This document shows, piece after piece, positions 35,156 to 43,965 of a DNA stretch of 64,000 nt; the stretch's first letter is position 1, and the number at the start of each line of letters is the position of its first letter. Source of the stretch: DASSFZ01 sp035283185 (lineage in GTDB: Bacteria > Chloroflexota > Anaerolineae > Fen-1058); contig DATEUJ010000162.1 in the NCBI GenBank assembly GCA_035283185.1, positions 89,748 to 153,747 on the forward strand, in the 5' to 3' direction. The notes beneath the pieces were generated by a model. That model worked only from the letters and a program-made list of their open reading frames with translations. It was not told the DNA's origin and searched no databases. The translations under genes and the position numbers were made by a program.

Positions 35156-36186
35156 CTAGCGGCACCGCGCTGCCTCGACCACCTGGCGGATGGCATCAAT
35201 CACCAGTTCAGGCTGATCGATTTGAATCAGGTGACCGCTCTTTTCCGCGACGATTCTCTTCCCATTCGACGATTGTGCCGCCAGTTCGACCTGCATCTGC
35301 TGCTCGGTCTGCTCCTTCTGCCTGTTGACCTCTTCAGACAGGCCGGGCACACGCTGCGTCTGGCCGTGGCTGAGCACGATCAGCGGGATGTCCCCAGGGA
35401 GGTGATGTGCGCAGCGCGCACGCTGACATGGTGGTCGTCAACTGTGCCATACTCCTCACGGACCGCCGCCAGGCATTTGGCGTCAGCCGACATGACGCCC
35501 CGATACGTTTCCCTGGCTTCCTCGGGCGCAATGCTCAGAAGCTGTTGTGGGTAGAGCCTGGGGGCCAGCGCAAGCAATCCGGCGGCGGCAGACATCTCCC
35601 CCAGACGCAGAAACCAGGCCATCGGCTTTCGGCTTCTTTGTAGCAGGCTGCTGAACGCCTCCGGGTATCGCAAAAACATTTCTTCGTGCACGGCGTCGAC
35701 CAGGACCATGCCCGCCACTTGATCAGGATGCTCGTGGGCATACAGGCGCACAAACAGCCCACCCAGCGAGTGACCGACCAGCACGTACGGTGGCTCCACA
35801 CCCGATCGCGCCAGCAGGGTGTGTAGGTCTTCCACGAGGTTGTGCGCCGTGCGCGGTTGCGGACTGCGCTCGCTCCAGCCCAGTCCAGCGCGGTCATAGG
35901 TGCAGACTCGGGTGAACCTGGCCACCTCGCGCTGAACCTGGCCCCAACTCAGCGAGCAGTCGGCGGCGCCGGCTTCTATCACGACAGTCGGGCTGCCCTG
36001 ACCCTGGCAGTTAATGTGCAACCGGTAACCGCCTACATCCACCAGTTTGCCCGGCGCGGGATATTTGGCCGCCAGTTCCGCCTTCGCTTTCGCGCCCCGT
36101 CGCCACGTCCAACCGACCAGGATAGCCACGACTAAAGCTATGCCAACGACGATTGTCCCGTTCAACGCGAGCGACTCCAAAGCCAT
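35156..36186 (-). pseudogene. Alpha/beta hydrolase, frameshifted
   Basis: The 5-prime part (36186 down to about 35395) has a membrane anchor, a lipase-like fold, VLVGHSLGGLF with the nucleophile, and a VDAVHEE region. The frame then breaks near a run of four G at about 35395; adding one base continues IPLIVLSHGQTQRVPGL and the catalytic His in EKSGHLIQIDQPELV to a stop at 35156. Either a true one-base deletion or a homopolymer error. If intact: about 340 residues, a membrane-anchored esterase. Confidence 0.75.
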
Positions 36187-36386
36187 CTACCCAAGATACC
36201 CAAGATACTGAGACCGACCAGCGGGACGACTATGCTCGGAAACAGAATGCTGAGGATATCCGGGTTGATGAAGGCGTAGGCTCCCATGCCCCAATACGCA
36301 GCAGTGACCAATGAACCCACAATCATGACCAATCCTAGCCCCACTGCCGGGAGACCGGTATAGAATGCCTTCTGCTCGACGTCCAT
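36162..36386 (-). CDS. Small two-segment membrane protein
   Basis: A 74-residue product with two hydrophobic segments (LGLVMIVGSLVTAAYW and LFPSIVVPLVGLSILGILG). It overlaps the start of the hydrolase by 25 bases, so it probably belongs to its transcript. The frame extends upstream only about 15 codons to a TGA. No family recognised. Confidence 0.5.
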   Translation of the reverse strand: MDVEQKAFYTGLPAVGLGLVMIVGSLVTAAYWGMGAYAFINPDILSILFPSIVVPLVGLSILGILGRWLWSRSR

Positions 36387-36562
36387 CCGAAACGGGGCAA
36401 AGGCCCGCAGGATGGCGGCATCCGGAATAGGCGATGGTCAAATCCTCGAACCATTCCGATCAGTGTGAACCTCCCCTGGCACTTTGCTGGCGATCTTCGG
36501 AAACTGACAATTCTTGCTCAACACGATGCCACTGACCAGGCACACCAACGTCACTTTACGCC
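36387..36562. other. Non-coding gap
   Basis: No gene recognised. It ends with a TTACGCCTCAC unit, a short motif repeated between the two adaptor genes downstream. It probably holds the end of the exporter operon transcript and the promoter of the small membrane gene. Confidence 0.3.
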
Positions 36563-37708
36563 TCACTCTCCAAACGCCACCGCGACCGTCATGCCCCAGC
36601 GTAGACGCGGATCGTTTTCCAGCACCTTGATCTTGACCGGATAGATCACATCGCCGCTCTTGAGCTGCGCCACGGAACTGATCGATTCAACTTCGCCCTT
36701 CAATGTCAGTTCGGGCAGCGCGTCGATCCTGATCGTGACTGGTTGGCCGACCTTGATGCTCGGCACTTTGATCTCGCTTACGTCGTCGGTTTCGATCTGC
36801 CAGCCCGATAGATCAGCCAGCACGGCGGCGGGCTGCTCGCGCGGCGTGAGTTCTCCCACTTTGAGGTTGAGCTGCGCGATCGTGCCCGCCAGCGGCGCGC
36901 CGAGTTCGGTCTGTGCTAACGCCGCTTGGGCGCTGTCGATCGCCGCCTGCGCTTGCTGAATCGCCGCTTCGAAACTATCGGCCGCTATGCCATCGCGCTC
37001 GGCGATCAATTGCTCGAGCCGCGCCTGTGCTGCGGCCTCGGCGGCCTGGGCGGCGTCGATCTGCGCCGTCGCCGCGCGGTCGCCCGGCGATCCGGCTTTC
37101 AGCGCCTTCACGCGCGCATCGGCGGCCTGCGTCGCTTTCACGGCGTTGGCATAGGCCAGCTGCAACTTTTGCCAGTTTTCGCCGCTGTCTTGTTCATATT
37201 GGCGCATGATGTTCATGGAGGTTTCGATCTGCGTCTGGGCATAGCGCGCCTGCGCCAGCGCCGCTTCGGCTTCGACGATCTCGGCCTGCCGATCGCGCCC
37301 GGCGGCGGCCCCGGCCTGCTGTGCCTGCGCGGCTTTCACTTCCGCTTCGGCGGCGGCGATGAGCTGCGGCAGCTGCGATCGATATGCGGCCTGACTAGCT
37401 TTCGCAACGGCCAGCGCCGCTTCCGCTTCAGCCAGCGCATCGCGCTGTGCATCGCTCTTCAAGCGCGCAATCACATCGCCCGCTTCCACCGTCTGTCCTT
37501 CCTTCACGTTTACCTCGATCACCAGACCGCCACTCGTGAAATTCAGCGCCACACTCTGCACCGGCTCCAGCTTGCCTTCGGCGGCCGTGGCCAGATTAGT
37601 GTTCTTCGCTTGAACAGCTTCTGCCGTCGGCGTCGCGGTCGATGGTGCGCTGCCGCAAGCCGCCAACACGAGTGCCAGACATCCCAGTAAAATCGCTGAC
37701 TTCTTCAT
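36563..37708 (-). CDS. HlyD/MFP-type adaptor lipoprotein of ABC exporter (copy 1)
   Basis: A 381-residue adaptor. The lipoprotein signal ends LALVLAACGS. A biotinyl-lipoyl-like hairpin (VNVKEGQTVEAGDVIARLKS) is interrupted by a long Ala/Glu/Gln coiled coil (about 90-270), then the second lipoyl half (LGAPLAGTIAQLNLKVGE) and a beta-barrel. It links the MacB-like permease to the outside. Last gene of the minus-strand operon 42.5 to 36.6 kb, and a close paralog of the gene just upstream. Confidence 0.87.
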   Translation of the reverse strand: MKKSAILLGCLALVLAACGSAPSTATPTAEAVQAKNTNLATAAEGKLEPVQSVALNFTSGGLVIEVNVKEGQTVEAGDVIARLKSDAQRDALAEAEAALAVAKASQAAYRSQLPQLIAAAEAEVKAAQAQQAGAAAGRDRQAEIVEAEAALAQARYAQTQIETSMNIMRQYEQDSGENWQKLQLAYANAVKATQAADARVKALKAGSPGDRAATAQIDAAQAAEAAAQARLEQLIAERDGIAADSFEAAIQQAQAAIDSAQAALAQTELGAPLAGTIAQLNLKVGELTPREQPAAVLADLSGWQIETDDVSEIKVPSIKVGQPVTIRIDALPELTLKGEVESISSVAQLKSGDVIYPVKIKVLENDPRLRWGMTVAVAFGE

Positions 37709-37770
37709 GATGATTTCTCCTCACGGCATGACTAGATCGGTTTCCGACATCACGCCTCACGCCTCACGTA

Positions 37771-38901
37771 TCACTTTTCAAACTCCACCGAAGCCGTCAT
37801 GCCCCAGCGCAAGCGTGTATCGCTTTCGATCAACCTGATCTTCACGGGGTACACGATGTCGCCGCTGCTGGTCCGACCCAACACCCCGATCGATTCGACG
37901 GCGCCCTTCAGTTCCAACTCCGGCAGCGCATCAAACGTCACCACCACGGCCTGGCCTGCCTGGATGTCCGGCACTTTGATCTCGGTGAGGTCATCGGTCT
38001 CCACCTGCCAGCCGGAGAAGTCGGCTAGCATTGCCACTGGCACGCCGGGCGCAGCGGTCTCGCCCGCCTTCAGATCGAGCTGCGCGATCGTGCCCGCGAA
38101 GGGCGCGCGCAACTCCGTATCGGCCACAGCGGTCTTCGCGGATTGCAGCGCGGCCTCGGCCTGCTGGATCGCCGCCGCGTAGGTGGGATTGGGCTGCCCG
38201 TTCGCTTCCGCCTTCAGCTGATCGAGCCGCGCTTGGGCGGCCGCCAATCGCGCCTGCGCTGCTTCGATTTCAGCCGCGGTCGCGCGATACGTCGATCCAG
38301 ACTTCAACTGCGCAAGCCGCAATTCAGCTGCTTCGGTCGCCCGCTTCGCCATCTCTACCGCCAGGCGAGCCTGCTCTTCGGTCGGACCATACAACTTGTT
38401 GTCGAGCACGGTCTGGTAGACATCCTCGGCCGCTTGCTGGCTCACCTTCGCCTGATAGACTGCGGCTTCAGCGGCGGCGATGGCAGCCGGATCATTTTGC
38501 TTCGCAGCAGAAGCCGCAATCTGCGCTTCAGCCGATCGGATTTCTGCTTCCGCCGCCGCGATCTGCTGAGGCAATTGCTCCAGGTATTTCGCTTCGCTGG
38601 CTATGGTGGAAGCCACGCCGGCTTCGGCGCGCGCCACCGCCGCTTGCTGTGCGTCTGATTTCACGCGCGCGAGCACGTCGCCGGCCTTGACCGCATCGCC
38701 TTCCTTCACCAGCACCTCGGCCACTTCACCGCCCGTGGCGAAGCTCAGGTTCACCGACAGCTGCGGCTGCAGCTTGCCTTCCGCTTTGATCGCAGCGCTA
38801 TCCTTCACCGGCGCGATCGCCGTGGCGGTGGTAGGAGCTCCACCGCAGGCCGCCGTGAGTAAAGCCATCAATCCGAATAACACCACAATCTTGATTGTCA
38901 T
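37771..38901 (-). CDS. HlyD/MFP-type adaptor lipoprotein of ABC exporter (copy 2)
   Basis: The 376 residues share the plan of the neighbour: lipobox LLTAACGG, lipoyl hairpin VLVKEGDAVKAGDVLARVKS, a long coiled coil (about 90-265), ELRAPFAGTIAQLDLKAGE, and the same C-terminal ending (LRWGMTASVEF). A tandem duplication of adaptor genes in one operon, suggesting hetero-oligomers or different substrates. Confidence 0.87.
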   Translation of the reverse strand: MTIKIVVLFGLMALLTAACGGAPTTATAIAPVKDSAAIKAEGKLQPQLSVNLSFATGGEVAEVLVKEGDAVKAGDVLARVKSDAQQAAVARAEAGVASTIASEAKYLEQLPQQIAAAEAEIRSAEAQIAASAAKQNDPAAIAAAEAAVYQAKVSQQAAEDVYQTVLDNKLYGPTEEQARLAVEMAKRATEAAELRLAQLKSGSTYRATAAEIEAAQARLAAAQARLDQLKAEANGQPNPTYAAAIQQAEAALQSAKTAVADTELRAPFAGTIAQLDLKAGETAAPGVPVAMLADFSGWQVETDDLTEIKVPDIQAGQAVVVTFDALPELELKGAVESIGVLGRTSSGDIVYPVKIRLIESDTRLRWGMTASVEFEK

Positions 38902-38979
38902 GGATCTCTCCTCACTCTCATGACCTGATGACAGTGCCGCGTGACCACCCGGTCACCCGCTCACCCTGTCAGGCTGTCG

Positions 38980-41361
38980 CTACTCGTACGCCAGGCTTTC
39001 CCGAACGCTGACGCGCGTCGCGCGGATGGCCGGCAGCAAACTGCCCAAGATCGACAGCACGACGATAATGATCAACCATTGCAGCGCGCCGTTCCACGAG
39101 AACTGATACAGGATGCTCAGCTGGAACACCTGGCCCATCACGAACGCAAATAACTGTCCGACTGGCACACTGAGCGGGATCGCGATCAGCCAGGCCAGCA
39201 AGCCCAACAACAAGCCTTCGCCGATGAACAGACCTGCAATCGTCGGCGCTGAAGCGCCGATCGCGCGCATCACGCCGATCTCGCGCCGCCGTTCCAGCAC
39301 ATTGATCGACAACGTGCCCGCCAAACCGATCGCACCGACCAGAGCGATCAGGGCGGCCAGGGTCAGCAGCATCATCGAGATGGGGCTGTAGATATTCTCG
39401 GTCTGTACGCGGACTGTTTCATACGTCTGCGTGCTGCCCACGCGCAGGCCGCGAGCATTGAGCGCCTCGCGCAGCTGGCTTTCGACGCGGAGTTGCGTTG
39501 CGCCGTCATCGGGCAGGGTGCTGACCCACGCCCATGTGCCGCGGCCTGTCAGGCCTACTTCGCTCGCGTACACCGGGCGTGAAACAAATACGTCGCGCTG
39601 CAGATTGTTCAAATCGAATACCGTGCCGACGACGACCCACTCGATCTTCTTGCCGCCCAGGCTGATCCAGATCGGGTCGCCAATCCGCACGCCGAGCCTG
39701 TCGGCCACCTCGCTGGTGAGGACAGCGGCGTGATCGTCTTCGGGCAGCAGCCAGCGGCCTTGAATCACGGGTAATTTGATCAGTTGTGAATCGGGCCGGA
39801 CGCCGTTGAGAAAGATATCCTCACCCTTCACGTCATCTTTGCCCCGGTACGCCGTGCTCGCCTCGAACAGCTGCATCTCGACGTGTTCGACGTTCGGCTG
39901 CGCGGCAACGATGGCCTGAACTTCTTCGTTTCGAACGGGCCGCTGAAAGCTGATCTGAACTTTGAAGCCAAGCGAGTCGCTCAAAAACGCGATTGTGTGT
40001 GAGAACGATTCGGCGGAGCTCATCACCATAATGAACACCACGCCGGCCATCACCAAAGTGATCTGGGTGAGGGCGACGCGGCCCTTGCGGCGGAAGGTGT
40101 TGCGCAGCGTCAGCGCCAGCGGGCGGGGCAGGCCGCGCAACCGGCTCAAGGCCCGATCGAGGATGCCTTTGCCATAACTCGCGCGGATGCCATAGGTGCT
40201 GATCGCCTCACGCACGGTGATGCGCACGCCGGACAAGACGGGCCACAACGCGGCGAGCAGCGGCACGAGCAGGCCGACGACGAGCTGCTGAATCACGGCC
40301 TGATTCGAGACACGGAACACAGGATCCGGTGGAATGCCAAAGAAGCCGAGCATGCCGGTCGAGAAGTAGGCGGCGACCGCGACCCCCAGCGGCACGGCAA
40401 TGAAAACGGCCAGCACGCCATAAACCAGCACGCCGCTCAAATACAGCTGCAGCATCTGGCGCGTCGTGCCGCCAATCGCTTTCATCATGCCGATCTGTGG
40501 CACTTGCTGCGCGACGATGGCATTGACGATGTTGATCACGAGCAGCAAACCCAGCCCCAGCGACAGAATCGCCATCACGTTCAAGATCAGTATGATGAGG
40601 TTGATGGCGTCCTGCAGCGGGTGTTCGTTGGGCGGCTGAATTTGATAGAAGAATACGGGCGCGCTCATCTTCTCCAGCTGCGTCTTCAGCAGATCCACCG
40701 TATCCTGAGCGGCTTTCTCCGAAAACACCGGGACCTGCACCCGCAGTTGGCCGTAGCCGCGTACGCCGAAGACCGTTTCCGCCATCTGCGGGCTCATGTA
40801 AAACTGCGGGTTGCCGCCGGAGGCTGGCGGTGAGACAGCCAGATCCTTCACCACGCCGGTGATCTTGAACTCGCGTTCGCGTTCACGCTCGTCAAGCCGC
40901 AGCGTCAGCGCGCCACTGCGCAGCACGGGGAACGAATTGACCGTCGATTGCTCGACGGCGATGCTGTCCCTGTCGGGCCACGTGCCGCTGAGGAGCTTGA
41001 TCGTATTGAATTTTTGATCAGCATAGTCCGGGCGGACCGCAATCGTCACATTGCGCAGCGCCGCGGTGGGAGCGGGCTGCCAGCGCGCGCCCAGGTAGCG
41101 TACGCCTTCAATGTCCAGCACACCCGGCACACGCGCCAGGCGGGCCAGATCGTCGTCGGTGACAATGCCGGAGAGATAGATAGTAACGTGCGCTGGATGG
41201 GTGTCGCGATAGCTGCTCATCATGCGCGCCGGCACAAAGTCACGCATGCCGCTAACCATGCCGACCGCAAACACGCCGACGGTGATGCTCAGCACCGCCA
41301 GCAGGGTGCGCCCTTTGCTGCGCCACAGGTCACGCAAAATTTTGCGAAAGCCGATCCTCAT
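38980..41361 (-). CDS. FtsX/MacB-type ABC transporter permease
   Basis: A 793-residue permease with eight to ten membrane segments. It has a duplicated FtsX layout: segment 1 at 18-40, a large external domain (about 45-245), three segments (250-380), then a second half with segment, external domain (430-650) and three segments at the end (about 665-790). Such permeases pull substrates out through adaptors rather than across the membrane. It overlaps the ATPase gene by 4 bases (ATGA). Confidence 0.9.
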   Translation of the reverse strand: MRIGFRKILRDLWRSKGRTLLAVLSITVGVFAVGMVSGMRDFVPARMMSSYRDTHPAHVTIYLSGIVTDDDLARLARVPGVLDIEGVRYLGARWQPAPTAALRNVTIAVRPDYADQKFNTIKLLSGTWPDRDSIAVEQSTVNSFPVLRSGALTLRLDEREREREFKITGVVKDLAVSPPASGGNPQFYMSPQMAETVFGVRGYGQLRVQVPVFSEKAAQDTVDLLKTQLEKMSAPVFFYQIQPPNEHPLQDAINLIILILNVMAILSLGLGLLLVINIVNAIVAQQVPQIGMMKAIGGTTRQMLQLYLSGVLVYGVLAVFIAVPLGVAVAAYFSTGMLGFFGIPPDPVFRVSNQAVIQQLVVGLLVPLLAALWPVLSGVRITVREAISTYGIRASYGKGILDRALSRLRGLPRPLALTLRNTFRRKGRVALTQITLVMAGVVFIMVMSSAESFSHTIAFLSDSLGFKVQISFQRPVRNEEVQAIVAAQPNVEHVEMQLFEASTAYRGKDDVKGEDIFLNGVRPDSQLIKLPVIQGRWLLPEDDHAAVLTSEVADRLGVRIGDPIWISLGGKKIEWVVVGTVFDLNNLQRDVFVSRPVYASEVGLTGRGTWAWVSTLPDDGATQLRVESQLREALNARGLRVGSTQTYETVRVQTENIYSPISMMLLTLAALIALVGAIGLAGTLSINVLERRREIGVMRAIGASAPTIAGLFIGEGLLLGLLAWLIAIPLSVPVGQLFAFVMGQVFQLSILYQFSWNGALQWLIIIVVLSILGSLLPAIRATRVSVRESLAYE

Positions 41362-42530
41362 GGTGTCGCCTCTTGGTCCGCTGGAGGCCGCCGCTGCTCG
41401 GCGGCTTCATGCTCTTCAAGCCGTTCTTCGACGACTCGATCGATCGCCTCACGCGTCGCCGGCGATTCGGCGATCAGCCGATCGAACATCTCCCGCTCGA
41501 GGGCAACCACGTCCAATCCTTCGTGCAAGGCCGCGCGAACGGTGGCGATATTCGTGCCGCCATGCCGCAGCTCAATCTCGCCGAAGTATTGGCCGGGATT
41601 CATGCGCGCCACCACGATGTCGGAACCATCTGGCCCTTGCAGAACCACCTCGGCCTGTCCGCGCGTGACGATGAAGAACTTATCGGCCGGCAGACCCTCT
41701 TTCAAAATGATGGCGCCCGGCTCATGCCTCTGCGGTTGGATACTGCGCGTGGCCTCTACCAACTGCTCTTCAGTCAGCGCCGGGAAGGTGCGCGCCAAAT
41801 ACTCGTCGATGACCTCGCCGTCAGAGACGATCACGGCACGATCGACGCGTTTGGCCATCTCGGCATCGTGGGTCACCATCACGATCGTTTTGCCGCTGGC
41901 GCCCAGCACCTCGAACAGATCGAAGACGGACTTGGCTGTCTTCGAGTCGAGATTGCCGGTCGGTTCGTCGGCGACGAGGATGGGTGGATCGTTTGCCAGG
42001 GCACGGGCAATGGCGACGCGCTGCTGCTGCCCGCCCGATACGGCCGAGGGCAGCCGATTCGCCTGGTCGCCCATCTCGACGAGATCGAGCAGGCCCAGCG
42101 CGCGTTTCTTGCGCTCGCGCACGGAATACGCGCCGCATAAATCCATCGGAAGCATCACATTTTCGACCAAAGTCAGTGTCGGCAGCAGCTGGAAAAACTG
42201 GAAGACGATGCCCATCTGCTTGCCGCGCCATTTGGCCAGTCGGCCCTCGCTCAGCTTGTGTACGGCGGTATCGCCCACGTACACTTCACCCGCCGTCGGT
42301 CGATCGATGCCGGTCAGCATATTGAGCAGCGTTGACTTGCCGCTGCCCGACTTGCCAATGACGGCGACGAACTCGCCTTTGTTGACGCGCAGGTTCACGC
42401 TCTTCAGCGCCGTAAACGGTCCGGCAGCGGTTCTGAACGTCTTGACCACGTCGCGCATTTCAATCTGATATTCACTGCCGCTGCCATTGCTGTGCTTTGC
42501 GGTCGGTGTGGATGAAAGTGAGTTGGGCAT
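41358..42530 (-). CDS. ABC exporter ATPase fused to a cyclic-nucleotide-binding domain
   Basis: The 390-residue protein has Walker A GKSGSGKST, signature SGGQQQRVAIARAL and Walker B ILVADEPTGNLDS in the first 240 residues, the MacB/LolD class. Residues about 255-365 form a cNMP-binding (CAP-like) domain: GAIILKEGLPADKFFIVTRG and YFGEIELRHGG. The fused sensor suggests transport controlled by a cyclic nucleotide or similar ligand. Translationally coupled to the permease. The start is ATG 42530. Confidence 0.88.
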   Translation of the reverse strand: MPNSLSSTPTAKHSNGSGSEYQIEMRDVVKTFRTAAGPFTALKSVNLRVNKGEFVAVIGKSGSGKSTLLNMLTGIDRPTAGEVYVGDTAVHKLSEGRLAKWRGKQMGIVFQFFQLLPTLTLVENVMLPMDLCGAYSVRERKKRALGLLDLVEMGDQANRLPSAVSGGQQQRVAIARALANDPPILVADEPTGNLDSKTAKSVFDLFEVLGASGKTIVMVTHDAEMAKRVDRAVIVSDGEVIDEYLARTFPALTEEQLVEATRSIQPQRHEPGAIILKEGLPADKFFIVTRGQAEVVLQGPDGSDIVVARMNPGQYFGEIELRHGGTNIATVRAALHEGLDVVALEREMFDRLIAESPATREAIDRVVEERLEEHEAAEQRRPPADQEATP

Positions 42531-42664
42531 GTTTCCCTCTCGTGACTTCTGGAGCCGGCGTTTCGATCAGGTCTGCACCTGCGTGTCCACGAGGTCGATG
42601 ATTCCACGGTCCCTGTTTTCCAGGATAGTTGCCTCCTGTGCAACGACCCTGCCGAGCGGATCAT
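42531..42664. other. Gap before the exporter ATPase
   Basis: No gene recognised. It lies between the 70-residue protein and the ATPase, and may hold a leader or internal promoter of the exporter operon. Confidence 0.3.
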
Positions 42665-42877
42665 CTAGCCTTCAATCTCGACACAGCTCACCGAACGGAG
42701 CGACAGTCCCAAATTGCGTATCTTTGCGATGAGTCCGTACAGAGCAGCTTGATCGGGAATGGGGCCGGTCAGGACCGTTTCGTCTTGGTCGGAATGGGCG
42801 ATGGCCAACCCATCGAACCATTCCGACCAGTGCTCGTCAATGCGCCCCTTGACCCGGATTTCAACCTGCTGCCTCAT
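42665..42877 (-). CDS. Small conserved protein, unknown function
   Basis: A 70-residue protein, IRVKGRIDEHWSEWFDGLAI then TVLTGPIPDQAALYGLIAKI. I recall small proteins of this type near transport or regulator genes in Chloroflexota, but no function. The start at 42877 is preferred because the longer frame runs into the upstream gene. It is 7 bases after that gene, so they are co-transcribed. Confidence 0.65.
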   Translation of the reverse strand: MRQQVEIRVKGRIDEHWSEWFDGLAIAHSDQDETVLTGPIPDQAALYGLIAKIRNLGLSLRSVSCVEIEG

Positions 42878-42884
42878 CTTCACG

Positions 42885-43451
42885 TCACTTCGCCGGCGTT
42901 CGGGAGACATTCCGAACCAGGGTGGAGAGGATGAGGATGGTGACCGTAACGCCAACCACGGCGGTGAAAATGCGGATGGCCGTCTGCAGCAAATCCATGT
43001 TGAACGTCACCGTGGAATAGGCGATCGCCAGGACAAACCCAGCCCAGGCCAGGGCCACCACAATGAAGCCCAGGCCCACGATGACTGCCCGGCCACCGGT
43101 GACCGTGACCATCTGGCGGATGTTTCCAAATCGGACTGGGAAGACTGCCGCCCGCAGGATGATGAGATCCAGTCCGAAGAAGATGGTCAGGGGGACTCCA
43201 CACAGCGCGAAGCACATCCACCAGAATGGAATCTCAAGCGGTGCCTGGGTCCAGTTGATGGAGGCGAACAGCGCCTTGACGAAGATGCCGACGGCAAGGC
43301 CAATGCTCGCCGCCTGGAGGCGTTTCATCCAGCGATGAAGCGCCAGCCGGGATTCCGGTTCCTGTTCCAGATACTGAGCGTACTGCGCCCTGGCGTCATT
43401 ACCGGCTTGCGTTGTGCTCACTGCCTGTTGAGCGCCCAGGTTGTTTTCCAT
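42885..43451 (-). CDS. Membrane protein of unknown function
   Basis: A 188-residue product with a soluble N-terminal 40 residues (EQEPESRLALHRWMKRLQAA), then four hydrophobic segments (about 48-65, 80-100, 122-145 and 155-178). AAAAGGAGACATC precedes ATG 43451. First gene of the minus-strand unit that may continue into the exporter operon. No family recognised. Confidence 0.65.
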   Translation of the reverse strand: MENNLGAQQAVSTTQAGNDARAQYAQYLEQEPESRLALHRWMKRLQAASIGLAVGIFVKALFASINWTQAPLEIPFWWMCFALCGVPLTIFFGLDLIILRAAVFPVRFGNIRQMVTVTGGRAVIVGLGFIVVALAWAGFVLAIAYSTVTFNMDLLQTAIRIFTAVVGVTVTILILSTLVRNVSRTPAK

Positions 43452-43965
43452 GATAGATGTCTCCTTTTCTCGAGTCGATTGCCTGCCCTCGCGCGCTGTT
43501 GGCGGGGGCGCGATTCCTTCGCTTGCACACGCACGATACCATCCAATTGGGTAGACTGTCATCTATCTGCAGGTAGATCGGAAGGTATATTCGAGCGGGT
43601 ACGCCCGCGAAAATGTCGCCGGAACGTAACTGCCCAGCCCGCGTCATTGCGAGCGCTTCCTTCGACTACGCTCAGGACAGGTTTTGCGAAGCAATCTCCT
43701 GCACGGATAGCCATGCTCGCTCAGGGCGGCGGAGATTGCTTCGTCGCCAACAGCGCTCACCTGCCCCGCACGTCATTGCGAGCGTCTTTTTGCGAAGCAA
43801 TCTCAGCGGGGTCGCAATGACGGCTGCGTAGTTACGACGGAAAATTGGACTGTGCATGACACGAGGAGCGGCCGTAGGCGCCAATCGCCGACGGCCGCGC
43901 AAACTGATGCACCCGGGCGCTCCTCCCAAAGGCTTCCCGGGCCTACACTCGGTTCTACTCTCGGC
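43452..43965. other. Non-coding region between membrane protein and LAL regulator
   Basis: Holds the family-2 MITE (43626-43835), a promoter region for the minus-strand unit near 43.5 kb, and the 3-prime end of the LAL regulator transcript. No gene is supported; reading frames inside the MITE are repeat sequence. Confidence 0.6.
43626..43835. mobile_element. MITE, family 2 copy C (210 bp)
   Basis: Begins GTAACTGCCCAGCC and ends GGCTGCGTAGTTAC, as in the 14.57 kb element. Shared interior blocks include GCGAAGCAATCTCCTGCACG and GGAGATTGCTTCGTCGC. It also carries an internal duplicate of the CGTCATTGCGAG arm. Flanks GCCGGAAC and GACGGAAA match at 6 of 8, a decayed target duplication. Confidence 0.8.

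Noticed and set aside
40948..42468. 506-codon plus-strand frame opposite the exporter ATPase and permease
   Set aside because: It lies across two well-supported genes on the other strand; its translation is low-complexity and Ser/Arg-rich.
43613..43831. Reading frame in the MITE at 43.6 kb
   Set aside because: The frame is repeat sequence and similar frames appear in other copies of the element.
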